A stretch of 64,000 bases of DNA from the NCBI GenBank assembly GCA_902584445.1, contig CACHZY010000007.1:1-64000 (forward strand). Reading direction: 5' to 3'. This document shows, one piece after another, positions 1-12,681 of this stretch. The position numbers and the translations under genes were made by a program. Source of the DNA: an uncultured Bacteroidota bacterium (lineage in GTDB: Bacteria; Bacteroidota; Bacteroidia; Flavobacteriales; Flavobacteriaceae). Within the stretch, counting starts at the first letter, position 1. Each line of letters begins with the position of its first letter. The notes below the pieces were generated by a model, which saw nothing but the letters and a program-made list of their open reading frames with translations, ran no database searches and had not been told where the DNA came from.

Positions 1-1338
1 CTTGATACCCCTGGACATAGAGATTTTGTTGAGGATACATTTAGAACACTCACAGCAGTAGATAGTGTAATTGTTGTAATTGATGTTGCTAGAGGTGTAG
101 AAGAACAGACGGAAAAATTAGTGGAGGTTTGCCGAATGCGTAAAATTCCAATGATTGTATTTATCAATAAACTAGATCGAGAAGGAAAAGATGCTTTTGA
201 TTTACTTGACGACTTGGAAATAAAGCTTGGCCTTAAGTTAAGTCCACTCAGTTTTCCAATTGGGATGGGATATAATTTTAAAGGGATTTATAATCTTTGG
301 GAAAAAAACATCAAAATCTTTGAATCCTCCAATAAACAAAAAATAGCAGAGGCGATTGAATTTAATACGCTAGAAAATAATATCTTAAAAAAAACAATAG
401 GAAATACTGCACTACTTGAATTAAAAGAGTCACTTGAATTGGTAAGTGGAGTTTACACAAAATTCAATAAAAAGGAATATTTGAGTGGAGACTTACAGCC
501 TGTTTTTTTTGGGTCTGCTCTTAATAATTTTGGAGTACAAGAATTACTAGATTGCTTTATTGAGATTGCCCCGTTTCCTCTCCCTAAACTTGCTGACAAA
601 CGATTAGTCCATCCTGAGGAAAAAGAATTTTCCGGTTTTGTTTTTAAAATTCATGCCAATATGGACCCAAACCATCGCGACCGTTTGGCATTTATAAAAA
701 TTGTTTCAGGAGAATTCAAACGCAATACATCCTACTTTCACGTAAGGCATAAGAAAAAGCTAAAATTTTCAAGCCCTAATGCATTTTTTGCTGAAAAGAA
801 AAAAGTAGTTGATATATCCTACCCCGGTGATATTGTTGGTCTTCATGACACAGGTAATTTTAAAATTGGAGATACATTGACATCTGGTGAAGAAATAAAA
901 TACAAAGGCATTCCTAATTTTTCACCTGAACATTTTAGGTTTATTAACAATGCCGACCCAATGAAAGCGAAGCAACTTATCAAGGGTATAAATCAATTGA
1001 TGGATGAGGGGGTAGCTCAACTTTTTACGCTCAATCTAAATGGAAGAAAAGTAATTGGTACTGTAGGAATTCTTCAATTTGAAGTTATCCAATATCGCCT
1101 AGAACATGAATATGGAGCCAAGTGTACATTTGAAAACCTTAATGTATATAAGGCATGTTGGATCAGTGTTACTGATGAAGAAAATAATAATTATAAGGAC
1201 TTTTTAAAAGTCAAGAAAAAGTTTTTGGCTAACGATAAAAAAGGTCAATTAATTTATTTGGCTGACTCAGCTTTTTCACTTCAAATGTCACAACAAAAAT
1301 ATCCAGAAATAAACTTTCATTTTACATCAGAATTCTAA
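1..1338 (+). CDS. prfC: Peptide chain release factor 3, 5'-truncated by window edge
   Basis: This is a translational GTPase that recycles RF1 and RF2 from the ribosome after peptide release. The frame is open from base 1, beginning with LDTPGHRDFVEDTFRTL, which contains the G3 motif DTPGH, and the G4 motif NKLDRE follows about 55 residues in. RDFVEDTFRTL after DTPGH is typical of RF3 rather than EF-G. The G1 P-loop and start codon lie outside the window. The C-terminal part carries the RF3-like segment GILQFEVIQYRLEHEYGA. It converges on DUF3467 with a 30 bp gap. About 445 residues are visible of an expected 525-530. Identification is firm. Confidence 0.95.
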   Translation, partial: LDTPGHRDFVEDTFRTLTAVDSVIVVIDVARGVEEQTEKLVEVCRMRKIPMIVFINKLDREGKDAFDLLDDLEIKLGLKLSPLSFPIGMGYNFKGIYNLWEKNIKIFESSNKQKIAEAIEFNTLENNILKKTIGNTALLELKESLELVSGVYTKFNKKEYLSGDLQPVFFGSALNNFGVQELLDCFIEIAPFPLPKLADKRLVHPEEKEFSGFVFKIHANMDPNHRDRLAFIKIVSGEFKRNTSYFHVRHKKKLKFSSPNAFFAEKKKVVDISYPGDIVGLHDTGNFKIGDTLTSGEEIKYKGIPNFSPEHFRFINNADPMKAKQLIKGINQLMDEGVAQLFTLNLNGRKVIGTVGILQFEVIQYRLEHEYGAKCTFENLNVYKACWISVTDEENNNYKDFLKVKKKFLANDKKGQLIYLADSAFSLQMSQQKYPEINFHFTSEF

Positions 1339-1368
1339 TTGATCTAATGGTTAACTCGGATTTGTGAT

Positions 1369-1683
1369 TTATGCCTCACCAGTTGGACCAAAGTTTAGTG
1401 GAATAGTTGGATGTTCTTTAGAGCTTATCTCACCATGAGTCTCTTCATAACGACGAACATTGTCAGCCAGCGCACTTTGGAACCTTTTAGCATGCTCAGG
1501 GGTCAAAATAATTCTTGATCGAACTTTTGCCTTTGGATTTCCAGGCATTATAACAACAAAATCCACGACGAACTCGGATGGAGAATGATTAATAATTGCT
1601 AGATTAGAGTATATACCTTGTGAGGTAGAATCATCTAATTCTATATTTATTTTTTGTTCTTTAGAATCTTTATTATCGCTCAT
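1369..1683 (-). CDS. DUF3467 family protein
   Basis: This is a small acidic protein of 104 residues matching the DUF3467 family, which in Bacteroidota usually follows rpoC. Visible family features are the central segment GIYSNLAIINHSPSEFVVDF and the later basic stretch MPGNPKAKVRSRIILTPEHA. It starts 2 bp after the rpoC stop, so it is almost certainly the last gene of the rpoBC operon. No signal peptide or membrane segment is seen. The biochemical function is unknown. The position suggests a link to transcription, but that is inference only. Confidence 0.85.
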   Translation of the reverse strand: MSDNKDSKEQKINIELDDSTSQGIYSNLAIINHSPSEFVVDFVVIMPGNPKAKVRSRIILTPEHAKRFQSALADNVRRYEETHGEISSKEHPTIPLNFGPTGEA

Positions 1684-1685
1684 TA

Positions 1686-4600
1686 TTAGAAGTTTACTTC
1701 TTCCTCTTCTCTATCAATTAATAAACTGCTATACTCATCTTTTGAGCCTACAATAATATCATCGAATTCTCTAGAACCAGTTCCTGCAGGAATCTTATGT
1801 CCAACAATGACGTTTTCCTTTAATCCTTCGAGTGCATCAATCTTACCATTTACAGCTGCCTCATTCAATACTTTAGTGGTCTCTTGGAAAGAGGCCGCAG
1901 AAATAAATGACTTTGTTTGTAAAGAAGCCCTTGTAATACCTTGTAGTTCCGGTGTAGCAGTTGCTGCTATGGCATCTCGAGCCACAACGATAGCTTTACC
2001 GTCTCGAAGTAAAAGTGAATTTTCATCTCTTAATTGACGAGCAGAAATCATTTGTCCAGGGTTTAGATTATCAGATGATCCAACTTCTTCAACAATTTTC
2101 TTCCCATATAGACTATCGTTTTCCTTAATGAAGTCAAGTTTATAAACTAATTGTCCCTCCAGGAAAATCGAATCTCCTGGATCTTGGATTTTAACCTTAC
2201 GCATCATTTGGCGAACAACCACCTCAAAGTGCTTATCATTAATCTTCACACCTTGGAGTCGATAGACTTCCTGAACTTCGTTTACTAAGTATTGTTGTAC
2301 AGCAGATGGGCCTTTAATCTTAAGTATATCTGTTGGAGTAATTGAGCCATCAGATAATGGCATACCAGCCTTAACAAAATCATTTTCTTGGACTAAAATC
2401 TGGTTAGATAATTTGACCAAGTATTTTTTTACATCTCCATATTTAGACTCTACAATAATTTCACGGTTACCCCTTTTAATTTTTCCAAAAGAAACTACTC
2501 CATCAATCTCGGATACTACAGCAGGGTTTGAAGGGTTTCTAGCTTCGAATAGTTCTGTAACTCGAGGAAGACCTCCAGTTATATCTCCTGACTTAGCAGA
2601 TTTTCTTGGTATTTTAACCAAGGTTTTTCCTTCTTTTATGGTTTCACCATCATTAACAATTAAATGAGCCCCTACTGGGAGGTTGTAAGACCTTAGGGTA
2701 TTACCTTTTGCATCATTAATGTGTAGAGTTGGAATTAATTTTTTATTTCTCGATTCAGAAATAACCTTTTCTTGAAAACCTGTTTGTTCATCAATTTCAA
2801 CTTGATATGTAACTCCTTGGTCAATATTTTCAAAGCTAATTTTTCCCGTAAATTCAGATACAATCACACCGTTAAATGGATCCCACTGACAAATAACATC
2901 TCCCTTCTTAATCTTTGAACTGTTTTTGACGAAAATTGAGGATCCATAAGGAATATTTTGCGTGTTTAAAACATTTTTGGTATTGGAATCTACCAGTTTC
3001 AATTCAGCTGTTCTGGAAATAACTATACTAGCTGTATTTCCCTCTGAGTCTTGTCCTTTGACTGTTTTTAAATCCTCAATTTCAGCAACCCCATCAAATC
3101 TAGCTACTAATCGGTTTTCCTCGGAAATATTACCTGCAACCCCACCCACATGGAAGGTCCTCAATGTCAACTGGGTTCCTGGCTCCCCGATAGACTGAGC
3201 AGCAACTACACCAACGGCCTCTCCTTTCTGAACCATTTTTCCAGTTGATAGATTCCTTCCATAACACATAACACAAATTCCTTTTTGAGCCTCGCATGTA
3301 AGAGGTGATCTAACTTGTACACTATTTATTGATGCCTTTTCTATTTTTTTAATGCTCTCCTCTGTAAATTGAACGCCAGCTTCGACTAATACTTCATCCG
3401 TTCTTGGATCAACAACAGTATTTAGAGAAACTCTTCCGAGTATTCGTTCTCCTAGAGTTTCTACAACCTCTTCATTTTTCTTTAAAGGCTTAACCTCTAT
3501 TCCTCTTAAAGTACCGCAGTCTTCCTCATTTACAATAACATCTTGAGAAACGTCAACCAACCTTCGGGTCAAGTAACCTGCATCAGCAGTTTTTAGAGCA
3601 GTATCAGCCAATCCTTTTCGCGCTCCATGGGTGGATATAAAATATTCCAAAATGGAGAGCCCTTCTTTGAAATTAGATAGGATTGGATTCTCAATAATCT
3701 CGCCACCTCCAACATTGGATTTTTTTGGCTTTGCCATCAAACCTCTCATTCCTGTTAGCTGACGAATTTGCTCTTTAGATCCCCTTGCTCCAGAATCCAA
3801 CATCATAAATACTGAGTTAAACCCTTGTTGATCCTCGCTAATTCGCTTCATTGCCATTTCTGTGAGTTTAGCATTTGTAGAAGTCCAAACATCTATAACC
3901 TGATTATAACGTTCATTATTAGTAATTAATCCCATATTATAATTACCAGTAATTCCCTCAACCTGACTATTTGCGTCTCCAATCATTTCAATTTTTTCAG
4001 AGGGAATGATTATGTCACCCAAACTAAATGATAGGCCTCCTCTGAAAGCAAATTTATAACCCATATCCTTTATTTCATCAAGGAAAGTAGCAGTCTCTGG
4101 AACACTCGTCAACTTTAAGATTTGACCAATAATCTCTCTTAAATTCTTTTTAGTCAAAACTTCATTAAAGTAACCTGCATTTTCAGGGACTACCTCATTA
4201 AAAAGCACACGCCCGACAGTAGAATCAATTATTCTATAAGCCAATTCTCCATCCTCATTGAAGTCTTTAGCTCTAATTTTAATCATAGCATTTAGATCTA
4301 CTCTTTTTTCATTGTATGCTATATGGACCTCTTCAACAGAATAAAAAGTCAAACCTTCTCCTTTTAGAGTATGCTCAGGTGACGATTTTCTTGCTTTAGT
4401 CATATAATATAGGCCTAGTACCATGTCCTGCGACGGAACAGTAATTGGTGATCCATTGGCAGGGTTTAGAATATTATGAGAAGCCAACATTAATAGCTGA
4501 GATTCTAGTATTGCCTCAGGCCCAAGCGGCAAGTGGACTGCCATCTGGTCACCATCGAAGTCAGCATTAAATGCAGTACAAACTAATGGATGCAATTGAA

Positions 4601-5990
4601 TAGCTTTTCCTTCAATGAGCTTAGGTTGAAAAGCTTGAATACCTAATCTATGAAGAGTGGGAGCACGATTTAATAGAACGGGATGACCTTTTAAAACATT
4701 TTCTAGAATATCCCAAACTACTGGTTCTTTTCGGTCGATGATTTTTTTAGCGGATTTAACTGTTTTAACGATACCTCTTTCGATTAGTTTTCGAATTATA
4801 AATGGCTTGTAGAGTTCAGCCGCCATACCTTTAGGTAAACCACATTCAAAAAGTTTCAATTCAGGTCCAACAACAATTACCGACCGGGCTGAATAGTCTA
4901 CCCTTTTACCAAGTAAATTTTGACGGAAACGACCTTGTTTTCCCTTTAAGGAATCAGATAGAGATTTTAGTGGTCGATTAGAATCTGTTTTAACAGCAGA
5001 AGATTTTCTAGTATTGTCAAAAAGCGAATCAACTGACTCCTGAAGCATCCGTTTTTCATTTCTCAAAATAACCTCTGGTGCCTTAATTTCGACAAGTCTT
5101 TTTAGACGATTATTTCTAATTATAACTCTTCTGTAAAGGTCATTTAAATCAGAAGTTGCGAAGCGCCCTCCATCTAATGGTACTAATGGTCTTAATTCTG
5201 GTGGAATAACAGGAATCACCTTTAGGATCATCCATTCTGGTAAATTTTCTCTATTTTCATTAGCTTCTTTTAAAGCCTCAACTACTTGTAATCTTTTTAA
5301 CGCTTCAGTTTTCCTTTGTTTTGAAGTTTCGTTGTTAGCTTTATTTCTCAATTCAAAAGATAAAGCTTCTAAATCAATTCTGGAAAGCAACTCAATCAAA
5401 CACTCAGCTCCCATCTTAGCAATAAATTTTTCAGGATCACTGTCCTCAAGAAACTGATTTTCAATTGGCAGCTGCTCCATTATATTTAAATATTCTTCCT
5501 CAGTCAAAAAATCCATCTTTTGTATAGGATCTCCTTCAGAATTTTTGGTGTTTCCAGGCTGAATAACAACATAACGCTCATAATAAATTATCATATCTAA
5601 CTTTTTGGAAGGTAATCCAAGTAAGTATCCAATCTTGTTAGGTAATGATCTAAAGTACCATATGTGAGCAACAGGAACAACCAAATTTATATGTCCTACT
5701 CTATCACGTCTTACTTTCTTTTCAGTTACTTCTACACCACAACGATCACAAACAATACCTTTGTAACGAATACGCTTGTATTTTCCACATGCACATTCAA
5801 AATCTTTTACAGGACCGAAAATTCGTTCACAAAACAAACCATCACGTTCAGGCTTATGAGTTCTATAATTAATGGTTTCAGGTTTTAATACCTCTCCTCT
5901 GGAATTACCAAGGATAACCTCCGGAGATGATAAACCAATAGTAATTTTATTGAATTTCTTTTGGGTAATAATTTCATTGTTTCTAGGCAT
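1686..5990 (-). CDS. rpoC: DNA-directed RNA polymerase subunit beta'
   Basis: This is the largest RNA polymerase subunit, 1434 residues, a normal length for Bacteroidota. The N-terminal zinc-binding site [19 protein letters not shown] lies near residue 67. The catalytic magnesium loop [12 protein letters not shown] lies near residue 477. A second zinc motif with [11 protein letters not shown] lies near residue 900. The C-terminal bridge and jaw regions are complete. It lies 20 bp downstream of rpoB in the same operon. The annotated ATG gives [13 protein letters not shown], a usual flavobacterial start. No frameshift or missing motif was seen. Confidence 0.99.
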   Translation of the reverse strand: MPRNNEIITQKKFNKITIGLSSPEVILGNSRGEVLKPETINYRTHKPERDGLFCERIFGPVKDFECACGKYKRIRYKGIVCDRCGVEVTEKKVRRDRVGHINLVVPVAHIWYFRSLPNKIGYLLGLPSKKLDMIIYYERYVVIQPGNTKNSEGDPIQKMDFLTEEEYLNIMEQLPIENQFLEDSDPEKFIAKMGAECLIELLSRIDLEALSFELRNKANNETSKQRKTEALKRLQVVEALKEANENRENLPEWMILKVIPVIPPELRPLVPLDGGRFATSDLNDLYRRVIIRNNRLKRLVEIKAPEVILRNEKRMLQESVDSLFDNTRKSSAVKTDSNRPLKSLSDSLKGKQGRFRQNLLGKRVDYSARSVIVVGPELKLFECGLPKGMAAELYKPFIIRKLIERGIVKTVKSAKKIIDRKEPVVWDILENVLKGHPVLLNRAPTLHRLGIQAFQPKLIEGKAIQLHPLVCTAFNADFDGDQMAVHLPLGPEAILESQLLMLASHNILNPANGSPITVPSQDMVLGLYYMTKARKSSPEHTLKGEGLTFYSVEEVHIAYNEKRVDLNAMIKIRAKDFNEDGELAYRIIDSTVGRVLFNEVVPENAGYFNEVLTKKNLREIIGQILKLTSVPETATFLDEIKDMGYKFAFRGGLSFSLGDIIIPSEKIEMIGDANSQVEGITGNYNMGLITNNERYNQVIDVWTSTNAKLTEMAMKRISEDQQGFNSVFMMLDSGARGSKEQIRQLTGMRGLMAKPKKSNVGGGEIIENPILSNFKEGLSILEYFISTHGARKGLADTALKTADAGYLTRRLVDVSQDVIVNEEDCGTLRGIEVKPLKKNEEVVETLGERILGRVSLNTVVDPRTDEVLVEAGVQFTEESIKKIEKASINSVQVRSPLTCEAQKGICVMCYGRNLSTGKMVQKGEAVGVVAAQSIGEPGTQLTLRTFHVGGVAGNISEENRLVARFDGVAEIEDLKTVKGQDSEGNTASIVISRTAELKLVDSNTKNVLNTQNIPYGSSIFVKNSSKIKKGDVICQWDPFNGVIVSEFTGKISFENIDQGVTYQVEIDEQTGFQEKVISESRNKKLIPTLHINDAKGNTLRSYNLPVGAHLIVNDGETIKEGKTLVKIPRKSAKSGDITGGLPRVTELFEARNPSNPAVVSEIDGVVSFGKIKRGNREIIVESKYGDVKKYLVKLSNQILVQENDFVKAGMPLSDGSITPTDILKIKGPSAVQQYLVNEVQEVYRLQGVKINDKHFEVVVRQMMRKVKIQDPGDSIFLEGQLVYKLDFIKENDSLYGKKIVEEVGSSDNLNPGQMISARQLRDENSLLLRDGKAIVVARDAIAATATPELQGITRASLQTKSFISAASFQETTKVLNEAAVNGKIDALEGLKENVIVGHKIPAGTGSREFDDIIVGSKDEYSSLLIDREEEEVNF

Positions 5991-6010
5991 AACTCAATAA
6001 TAATTTTTAA

Positions 6011-9000
6011 TTATTCTTCTAATCTAATATCCAATCCTAATCCTTTCAATTCGTGCATTAAAACATTGAAAGATTCGGGTAATCCAGGTTCTGGAAGAGT
6101 TTCTCCCTTAACAATGGATTCGTATGTTTTTGCTCTACCGATAACATCGTCAGACTTGACAGTCAGTATTTCCTGAAGTGTACTAGAAGCTCCATAAGCT
6201 TCCAATGCCCAGACTTCCATTTCACCAAATCGCTGGCCACCAAATTGAGCTTTTCCACCTAATGGTTGCTGAGTAATCAATGAATAAGGACCAATTGATC
6301 TAGAGTGCATTTTATCGTCTACCATATGACCTAATTTCAACATATAAATAACCCCAACAGTAGCTGCCTGATCAAAGCGTTCTCCTGTACCTCCGTCATA
6401 GAGATGTGTGTGACCGTAAAGTGGAACATTAGCTTTTTCTGTTAACTCATTTATTTGATCTATAGTTGCACCATCAAAAATTGGAGTAGCATATTTTTCC
6501 CCTAAATTAAGTCCTGCCCATCCCAAAACAGTTTCATATATTTGACCAATATTCATGCGTGATGGAACTCCTAGGGGATTTAATACAATATCAACAGGTG
6601 TACCATCTTCAAGAAATGGCATTTCTTCCTCTCGAACGATTCGGGCAACAATACCTTTATTTCCATGGCGTCCAGCCATTTTATCACCTACTTTGAGCTT
6701 TCTTTTTTTGGCAACATATACCTTAGCTAATTTTTTGATTCCTGCAGGAAGCTCATCACCAACACTAATAGTGAATTTCTCTCTTCTAAGAGATCCTTGC
6801 AAATCATTTTCTTTTATTTTATAATTATGAATCAGGTCAGCAATTAATTTATTAACCTCTGATGATGTAGTCCAAACTCCCTTTGTAAGATGAGTGTAAT
6901 CATCAACCTTGGAAAGCATTTTAAGGGTATATTTCTTTCCCTTGGGAAGTACTTCCTCTCCTAAATCATTTTGAACTCCTTGACAGGTTTTACCATTAAC
7001 AATATTGAAAAGTTTTTCAATCAATAAGTTTTTAAGGTCTTCAAACTTACCTTCAAACTTCTCCTCTAATAACTCGAGTTCTTGCTTATCTTGATTTCTT
7101 TTTCTTTTATCCTTAACTGATCTTGTAAACAATTTTTTATCAATCACTACACCCCTTAATGATGGTGGTGCTTTTAGAGAGGCATCTTTAACATCCCCGG
7201 CTTTATCACCAAAAATAGCACGAAGTAACTTTTCCTCAGGTGAAGGGTCAGATTCTCCTTTTGGAGTTATTTTTCCAATCAATATATCTCCAGACTCTAC
7301 TTCAGCACCAATACGAATCATCCCATTTTCATCCAAATCTTTTGTAGCTTCCTCACTTATGTTTGGAATATCATCAGTCAATTCTTCAGTGCCTAATTTG
7401 GTATCCCTGACATCTATCGAATATTCGTCAATATGAATAGATGTAAATATATCTTGCCTCACTACCCTTTCAGAAATCACAATAGCGTCCTCAAAATTGT
7501 ATCCTTTCCAGGGCATGAATGCTACTTTCAAATTTCTTCCAAGAGCAAGTTCACCAGTTTGAGTTGCATATCCTTCAGAAAGCACCTGTCCCTTTTTTAC
7601 TCGATCTCCTTTTCTTACAATAGGTTTAAGGTTAATACAAGTCCCTTGATTAGTTTTTCTAAATTTAATTAAGTTGTAAGTTTTAGAGTCTCCATCAAAA
7701 CTAACAAGTCGTTCATCATCAGTCATATCGTATTTGATACTAATTTTATTAGCATCAACGTACTCGACGAGTCCATTACCTTCTGCATTTATTAAAACCC
7801 TAGAGTCAGATGCAACTTGGCGCTCTAATCCAGTTCCAACTATTGGTGATTCTGGTCGTAATAAAGGAACGGCTTGACGCATCATATTTGATCCCATAAG
7901 TGCTCTATTAGCATCATCATGTTCTAGAAAAGGAATTAAGGAAGCTGAAATTGAAGCAATTTGGTTAGGTGCTACGTCCGTGTAATTAATTTGATCAGGT
8001 GTAACTACTGGAAAATCTGCCTGATCTCTCGCAATTACTTTTTCTGTAGTAATTTTTCCTGATTTATCGTAAGGAATATTAGCCTGAGCTATTAAATTAT
8101 TTTCCTCTTCCTCGGCACTCAAATAAATTGTGTTAACAAGGTCAATTTTTCCTTCCTCAACTTTACGATAAGGGGTTTCAATAAATCCAAGATTATTTAC
8201 CTTTGCATAGACGCCTAAGGACGAAATTAAACCTATATTTGGCCCCTCAGGGGTTTCAATTGGACAAAGTCTTCCATAGTGAGTGTAGTGAACATCTCTT
8301 ACTTCAAAACCTGCTCTTTCTCTTGAGAGACCTCCAGGCCCGAGAGCTGACAATCTTCTTTTGTGAGTAATTTCAGCTAATGGATTCGTCTGATCCATGA
8401 ACTGTGAAAGCTGATTAGTTCCAAAAAAAGTATTTATGACAGAAGATAAAGTTTTGGCATTAATCAAGTCAATAGGTGTAAAAACCTCATTATCTCTTAC
8501 ATTCATTCTCTCTCTGATGGTTCTTGCCATTCTAGCTAAACCAACACCAAACTGAGAAGATAATTGCTCACCTACAGTTCTCACCCTTCTGTTGGAGAGG
8601 TGGTCAATGTCATCTATTTCAGCTTTTGAGTTGATTAGTTCAATTAGATATTTGATTATAGTTATAATATCTATTTTGGTCAAAACTTGTTTATCCATCT
8701 CAACCTCAAGGTTAAGCTTCTTATTCATTCTATATCTACCAACCTCGCCAAGATTGTAACGTTGATCTGAAAAGAAAAGTTTATCGATTATTCCTCTAGC
8801 TGTATCTTCATCTGGTGGCTCTGCATTCCTCAATTGACGATAAATGTGTTCTACAGCTTCTTTTTCGGAATTAGTAGGATCTTTTTGTAGGGTGTTGTGA
8901 ATAATAGCGTAGTCAGCCATATGTGCATCCTCCTTGTGAAGTAAAATCGTTTTGGTATCAGCCTCAAGAATCATCTCAATATGCTCTTTTTCAAGAATAG

Positions 9001-9820
9001 TATCTCGGTCTATGATAATCTCATTTCGCTCAATAGAAATGACCTCTCCAGTATCTTCATCTACAAAATCTTCATGCCAGGTTTTTAGAACCCTTGCAGC
9101 AAGTTTTCGGCCCATAACTTTTTTCAAACCGGTTTTGGAGACCTTAACCTCCTCCGCTAAATCAAATATTTCCAAAATTTCCTTATCACTTTCATAACCA
9201 ATAGCACGAAACAACGTTGTAACAGGTAATTTTTTCTTACGGTCAATATAAGCATACATGACACTATTAATATCAGTGGCAAACTCAATCCAAGAACCTT
9301 TAAATGGAATAACTCTTGCCGAATAGAGTTTAGTTCCGTTAGCATGAAATGACTGCCCAAAAAATACACCGGGAGATCGATGTAATTGAGAAACTACAAT
9401 TCGCTCTGCACCGTTTATAACAAAAGTGCCGCTTGGAGTCATGTATGGTATTGTTCCTAGAAATACATCCTGAACAATAGTTTCAAAATCTTCATGCTCA
9501 GGATCAGTACAAAAGAGCTTTAATCTGGCTTTCAATGGAACAGAATAAGTTAATCCTCTTTCAATACATTCTTGGATCGAATACCGAGGAGGATCAATAA
9601 AATAATCGAGAAACTCCAAAACAAATTGATTTCGAGTATCTGTGATTGGAAAGTTTTCTTTAAAAGTATTAAATAGTCCTTCTTCTATTCTCTCGTCAGA
9701 CTTAGTTTCCAACTGGAAAAAGTCCTGAAAAGATTTGATTTGAATGTCTAAAAAATCAGGATAATTTGGCGAATCTGTTGCAACAGCAAAATCGACTCTA
9801 GTTGATGATGTATTTGGCAT
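6011..9820 (-). CDS. rpoB: DNA-directed RNA polymerase subunit beta
   Basis: This is the second large RNA polymerase subunit, 1269 residues, full length. Recognisable regions include the rifampicin pocket around [16 protein letters not shown] and [19 protein letters not shown], the segment [11 protein letters not shown], and the C-terminal [11 protein letters not shown]. The rifampicin pocket residues look wild type by eye, with no obvious resistance substitution. It is preceded by a 120 bp gap after rplL that contains an imperfect hairpin, and followed closely by rpoC. Confidence 0.99.
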   Translation of the reverse strand: MPNTSSTRVDFAVATDSPNYPDFLDIQIKSFQDFFQLETKSDERIEEGLFNTFKENFPITDTRNQFVLEFLDYFIDPPRYSIQECIERGLTYSVPLKARLKLFCTDPEHEDFETIVQDVFLGTIPYMTPSGTFVINGAERIVVSQLHRSPGVFFGQSFHANGTKLYSARVIPFKGSWIEFATDINSVMYAYIDRKKKLPVTTLFRAIGYESDKEILEIFDLAEEVKVSKTGLKKVMGRKLAARVLKTWHEDFVDEDTGEVISIERNEIIIDRDTILEKEHIEMILEADTKTILLHKEDAHMADYAIIHNTLQKDPTNSEKEAVEHIYRQLRNAEPPDEDTARGIIDKLFFSDQRYNLGEVGRYRMNKKLNLEVEMDKQVLTKIDIITIIKYLIELINSKAEIDDIDHLSNRRVRTVGEQLSSQFGVGLARMARTIRERMNVRDNEVFTPIDLINAKTLSSVINTFFGTNQLSQFMDQTNPLAEITHKRRLSALGPGGLSRERAGFEVRDVHYTHYGRLCPIETPEGPNIGLISSLGVYAKVNNLGFIETPYRKVEEGKIDLVNTIYLSAEEEENNLIAQANIPYDKSGKITTEKVIARDQADFPVVTPDQINYTDVAPNQIASISASLIPFLEHDDANRALMGSNMMRQAVPLLRPESPIVGTGLERQVASDSRVLINAEGNGLVEYVDANKISIKYDMTDDERLVSFDGDSKTYNLIKFRKTNQGTCINLKPIVRKGDRVKKGQVLSEGYATQTGELALGRNLKVAFMPWKGYNFEDAIVISERVVRQDIFTSIHIDEYSIDVRDTKLGTEELTDDIPNISEEATKDLDENGMIRIGAEVESGDILIGKITPKGESDPSPEEKLLRAIFGDKAGDVKDASLKAPPSLRGVVIDKKLFTRSVKDKRKRNQDKQELELLEEKFEGKFEDLKNLLIEKLFNIVNGKTCQGVQNDLGEEVLPKGKKYTLKMLSKVDDYTHLTKGVWTTSSEVNKLIADLIHNYKIKENDLQGSLRREKFTISVGDELPAGIKKLAKVYVAKKRKLKVGDKMAGRHGNKGIVARIVREEEMPFLEDGTPVDIVLNPLGVPSRMNIGQIYETVLGWAGLNLGEKYATPIFDGATIDQINELTEKANVPLYGHTHLYDGGTGERFDQAATVGVIYMLKLGHMVDDKMHSRSIGPYSLITQQPLGGKAQFGGQRFGEMEVWALEAYGASSTLQEILTVKSDDVIGRAKTYESIVKGETLPEPGLPESFNVLMHELKGLGLDIRLEE

Positions 9821-9889
9821 TTACGTTAATTTATCAGTATCAAAATAAGGTTCTAATTAGTTGGGGCAAATAAAACATAAAAAAAGTAT

Positions 9890-9916
9890 GGCTAAAGAAA
9901 GGATATTTCTAAAGCC
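9890..9916 (-). promoter_or_regulatory. Imperfect hairpin in the rplL-rpoB gap
   Basis: The 120 bp gap between rplL and rpoB holds an 11-nt inverted repeat with two T-T mismatches and a 5-nt loop. In other bacteria this gap carries an attenuator or RNase III site that sets the ratio of L7/L12 to polymerase subunits. There is no clear T-tract here, so a processing or partial-attenuation role is an inference from position. Confidence 0.35.
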
Positions 9917-9940
9917 TTACCTAGGTGTTTGGTAGAAAAA

Positions 9941-10321
9941 CTATTTCAGTTCTACCTCAGCTCCTGCTTCCTCAAGAGACTTTTTAAGTCCTTCAGCTTC
10001 ATCTTTGGAGACTGACTCCTTGATGTTACTCGGAGCATTATCAACTAATTCCTTTGCTTCCTTGAGACCAAGCCCAGTTAATTCTTTTACTAATTTTACT
10101 ACTGCAAGTTTAGAACCTCCAGCAGCAGTAAGCACAACATCAAATTCTGATTTTTCTTCCGTTACAGCATCACCACCACCAGCTGTGGCACCTCCAGCAA
10201 CTGCTACTGCTGCTGAAGCAGGTTCAATGCCGTATTCATCTTTTAAGATATCAGCTAAATCATTGACTTCTTTTACCGTCAAGTTAACCAGTTGTTCTGC
10301 GAATTCTTTTAAATCTGCCAT
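9941..10321 (-). CDS. rplL: 50S ribosomal protein L7/L12
   Basis: This is the multicopy stalk protein that recruits translational GTPases to the ribosome, 126 residues. It has an N-terminal dimerisation helix, an Ala/Gly-rich hinge ([17 protein letters not shown], about residues 34-50) and the C-terminal factor-binding domain with [20 protein letters not shown]. It lies 62 bp downstream of rplJ, the usual operon order. Confidence 0.99.
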   Translation of the reverse strand: MADLKEFAEQLVNLTVKEVNDLADILKDEYGIEPASAAVAVAGGATAGGGDAVTEEKSEFDVVLTAAGGSKLAVVKLVKELTGLGLKEAKELVDNAPSNIKESVSKDEAEGLKKSLEEAGAEVELK

Positions 10322-10383
10322 TTTTATTAATTTGAATTTCTAATTATAGTTTATATGTTTTTGAGTGTATTTAATTTTATACA

Positions 10384-10899
10384 TTACCGCTCAGATAATG
10401 TCTTTAGGATTCCCGAAATATTTGATACTCCTGATTGAAGTGCCAAAATAACATTTTTAGATGGTGATTGAAGAATGGTAATTACCTCTCCTATTAACTC
10501 GTCTTTTGACTTAATAGATTCCAAAAAATCAATTTGATCATCGCCAATATAAATGGATTCCTCAATATATGCTCCCTTCAATAAGGGTTTATCAGATTTC
10601 TTTCGAAAATCTTTAATTAATTTAGCTGGAGAATTACCAGCTTCAGAAAACATCAATGAGGTATTACCTTTTAGTACTGATTGTAATTCCCCAAAATCTT
10701 TTTCAGACGCATCCATGGCTTTAGCCAAAAGAGTATTCTTCACAACAGATAATTTGATGTTTGCGTTAAAACATGCGCGACGGAGGGCAGTAGTTTGTAC
10801 TGCGTCCAATCCAGCAATGTCTGTAAGATAAAGATTTTTGACCGATGATATTTCAGTTGTTAAATCTTCAATTTCCTGTATTTTTTCCTGTTTCGTCAT
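10384..10899 (-). CDS. rplJ: 50S ribosomal protein L10
   Basis: This is the stalk base protein that anchors L7/L12 dimers on 23S rRNA, 171 residues. The N-terminal part contains YLTDIAGLDAVQTTALRR and VVKNTLLAKA, both typical of the family, and the C-terminal helix that binds L7/L12 is present. It lies 17 bp after rplA. In many bacteria L10 represses its own mRNA, but no specific leader structure was worked out here. Confidence 0.99.
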   Translation of the reverse strand: MTKQEKIQEIEDLTTEISSVKNLYLTDIAGLDAVQTTALRRACFNANIKLSVVKNTLLAKAMDASEKDFGELQSVLKGNTSLMFSEAGNSPAKLIKDFRKKSDKPLLKGAYIEESIYIGDDQIDFLESIKSKDELIGEVITILQSPSKNVILALQSGVSNISGILKTLSER

Positions 10900-10916
10900 T
10901 ACCTTATTTTATAGGC

Positions 10917-11606
10917 TTAAGCGATTTTTGTTTCAATACTAATACTGGGACTCATCGTACTGGACATAAAAATACTTTTTATGTAAGTTCCTTTTATCGA
11001 GGAGGGTTTCATCTTTTGGATTGTTTTCAACAATTCACTTGCATTATCTTCGATTTTTTTTGCTTCAAATGACGCCTTACCAATTGAGGCGTGAATGATT
11101 CCAGTTTTGTCAACCTTAAAGTCTATTTTACCACCTTTTACATCAGATACTGCTTTTTTAATATCCATTGTAACTGTTCCAGTTTTAGGATTGGGCATTA
11201 AGCCTCTTGGTCCTAGTACTCTTCCTAAAGGCCCTAATTTTCCCATCACACTTGGCATAGTAACAATAACATCAACATCTGTCCACCCTTCTTTAATCTT
11301 TTGAAGATATTCATCAAGTCCAATAAAATCAGCACCTGCTTCTTTCGCCTCAGTTTCTTTATCAGGTGTTACCAATGCAAGTACACGAAGTACCTTTCCT
11401 GTTCCATGAGGCAAAGTAACAACACCTCTGATCATTTGGTTGGCTTTCTTTGGATCAACACCTAAACGGATTGCCAAATCAACTGAGGAATCAAAATTTG
11501 TTGAAGAAATCTCTCTAACCAAACTAGAAGCATCTGAAAGTGAATATACAGAATTAGAATCTACTTTTTCCCTAGCTACTTTTTGTTTTTTTGATAATCT
11601 TGCCAT
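10917..11606 (-). CDS. rplA: 50S ribosomal protein L1
   Basis: This is the L1 stalk protein, 229 residues and complete. Family segments include [34 protein letters not shown] and [20 protein letters not shown]. It lies 9 bp after rplK, the standard arrangement, in which L1 commonly autoregulates the rplK-rplA pair. Confidence 0.99.
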   Translation of the reverse strand: MARLSKKQKVAREKVDSNSVYSLSDASSLVREISSTNFDSSVDLAIRLGVDPKKANQMIRGVVTLPHGTGKVLRVLALVTPDKETEAKEAGADFIGLDEYLQKIKEGWTDVDVIVTMPSVMGKLGPLGRVLGPRGLMPNPKTGTVTMDIKKAVSDVKGGKIDFKVDKTGIIHASIGKASFEAKKIEDNASELLKTIQKMKPSSIKGTYIKSIFMSSTMSPSISIETKIA

Positions 11607-11615
11607 ATCTAAAAT

Positions 11616-12059
11616 TTAGGATTTAGTGGGAAATTTTCCATTTACAGTGAAACCCATAGAGCGTGCTGTACCAGCAACCATTTTCATCGCAGATTCAACA
11701 CTAAATGCATTTAAATCCTGCATTTTGTCCTCAGCAATTAACCTAACTTGATCCCAAGTAACCGAAGCCACTTTTGTTCTGTTAGGTTCACCTGATCCTT
11801 TTTTGGTTTTGGCTGCCTCCAAAAGTTGAACGGCCGCTGGAGGTGTTTTAATTACAAATTCAAATGACTTGTCTTTGTAGACAGAAATCACGACTGGTAA
11901 TACTTTACCTGGTTTATCTTGGGTTCGCGCGTTAAATTGCTTACAAAACTCCATGATATTAACTCCTGCGGCACCTAGTGCGGGTCCAACCGGTGGCGAA
12001 GGATTCGCTGCTCCTCCCCGAACTTGAAGTTTAAGAACTTTATCTATTTCTTTTGCCAT
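11616..12059 (-). CDS. rplK: 50S ribosomal protein L11
   Basis: This is the GTPase-centre ribosomal protein, 147 residues. The N-terminal domain has [20 protein letters not shown], followed by the RNA-binding C-terminal domain with [26 protein letters not shown] 68 bp gap separates it from nusG upstream. Confidence 0.99.
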   Translation of the reverse strand: MAKEIDKVLKLQVRGGAANPSPPVGPALGAAGVNIMEFCKQFNARTQDKPGKVLPVVISVYKDKSFEFVIKTPPAAVQLLEAAKTKKGSGEPNRTKVASVTWDQVRLIAEDKMQDLNAFSVESAMKMVAGTARSMGFTVNGKFPTKS

Positions 12060-12127
12060 TATTAATCTAAACTTTAACGTTTATAGAAGTTTCAATTGGA
12101 AGCTAAAACTTCTTATATGGGTAACAT

Positions 12128-12679
12128 TTATAATTTTTCTACTTGCATGTAACTTAATTCTAAGGGGGTCTTGCGACCAAATATTTTTACCATGACCTCT
12201 AATTTTCGCTTTTCTTCATTTACTTTTTCAATGGTTCCATTAAATCCATTGAAAGGTCCGTCAATTACTTTTACATTTTCACCAGTAGCAAAAGGAATTG
12301 CAATATGATCAGTGGACATAGTTAATTCATCAACTTTTCCAAGCATTCTATTTACTTCTGCAGTTCTCAATGGGATCGGTTCACCTCCTTTAGTTTCACC
12401 TAAAAAACCTATTACATTGGTAACAGATTTGATTATATGCGGAATTTCTCCAGTTAAATTAGCTTTTATCATTATATATCCAGGAAAATAAACTTTCTCT
12501 TTGTTAATTTTTTTCCCATTTCTGATCTGAACAACTTTTTCCATGGGGACTAAAATATCTTCAACTTGGTCAGCATATCCCAATCGGGAGATCTCACCCA
12601 TTATGTAGTCTTTAATCTTCCCCTCTTGGCCACTTACCGCTCTAATAACATACCAGTTTTTTGATGCAACCTCTGCCAT
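12128..12679 (-). CDS. nusG: Transcription termination/antitermination protein NusG
   Basis: This is the universal elongation factor that binds RNA polymerase and links it to Rho or the ribosome, 183 residues. The NGN domain starts with KNWYVIRAVSGQEGKIKDYI. The C-terminal KOW domain contains VKVIDGPFNGFNGTIEKV. It begins 2 bp after the secE stop, the usual secE-nusG coupling. Confidence 0.99.
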   Translation of the reverse strand: MAEVASKNWYVIRAVSGQEGKIKDYIMGEISRLGYADQVEDILVPMEKVVQIRNGKKINKEKVYFPGYIMIKANLTGEIPHIIKSVTNVIGFLGETKGGEPIPLRTAEVNRMLGKVDELTMSTDHIAIPFATGENVKVIDGPFNGFNGTIEKVNEEKRKLEVMVKIFGRKTPLELSYMQVEKL

Positions 12680-12681
12680 GA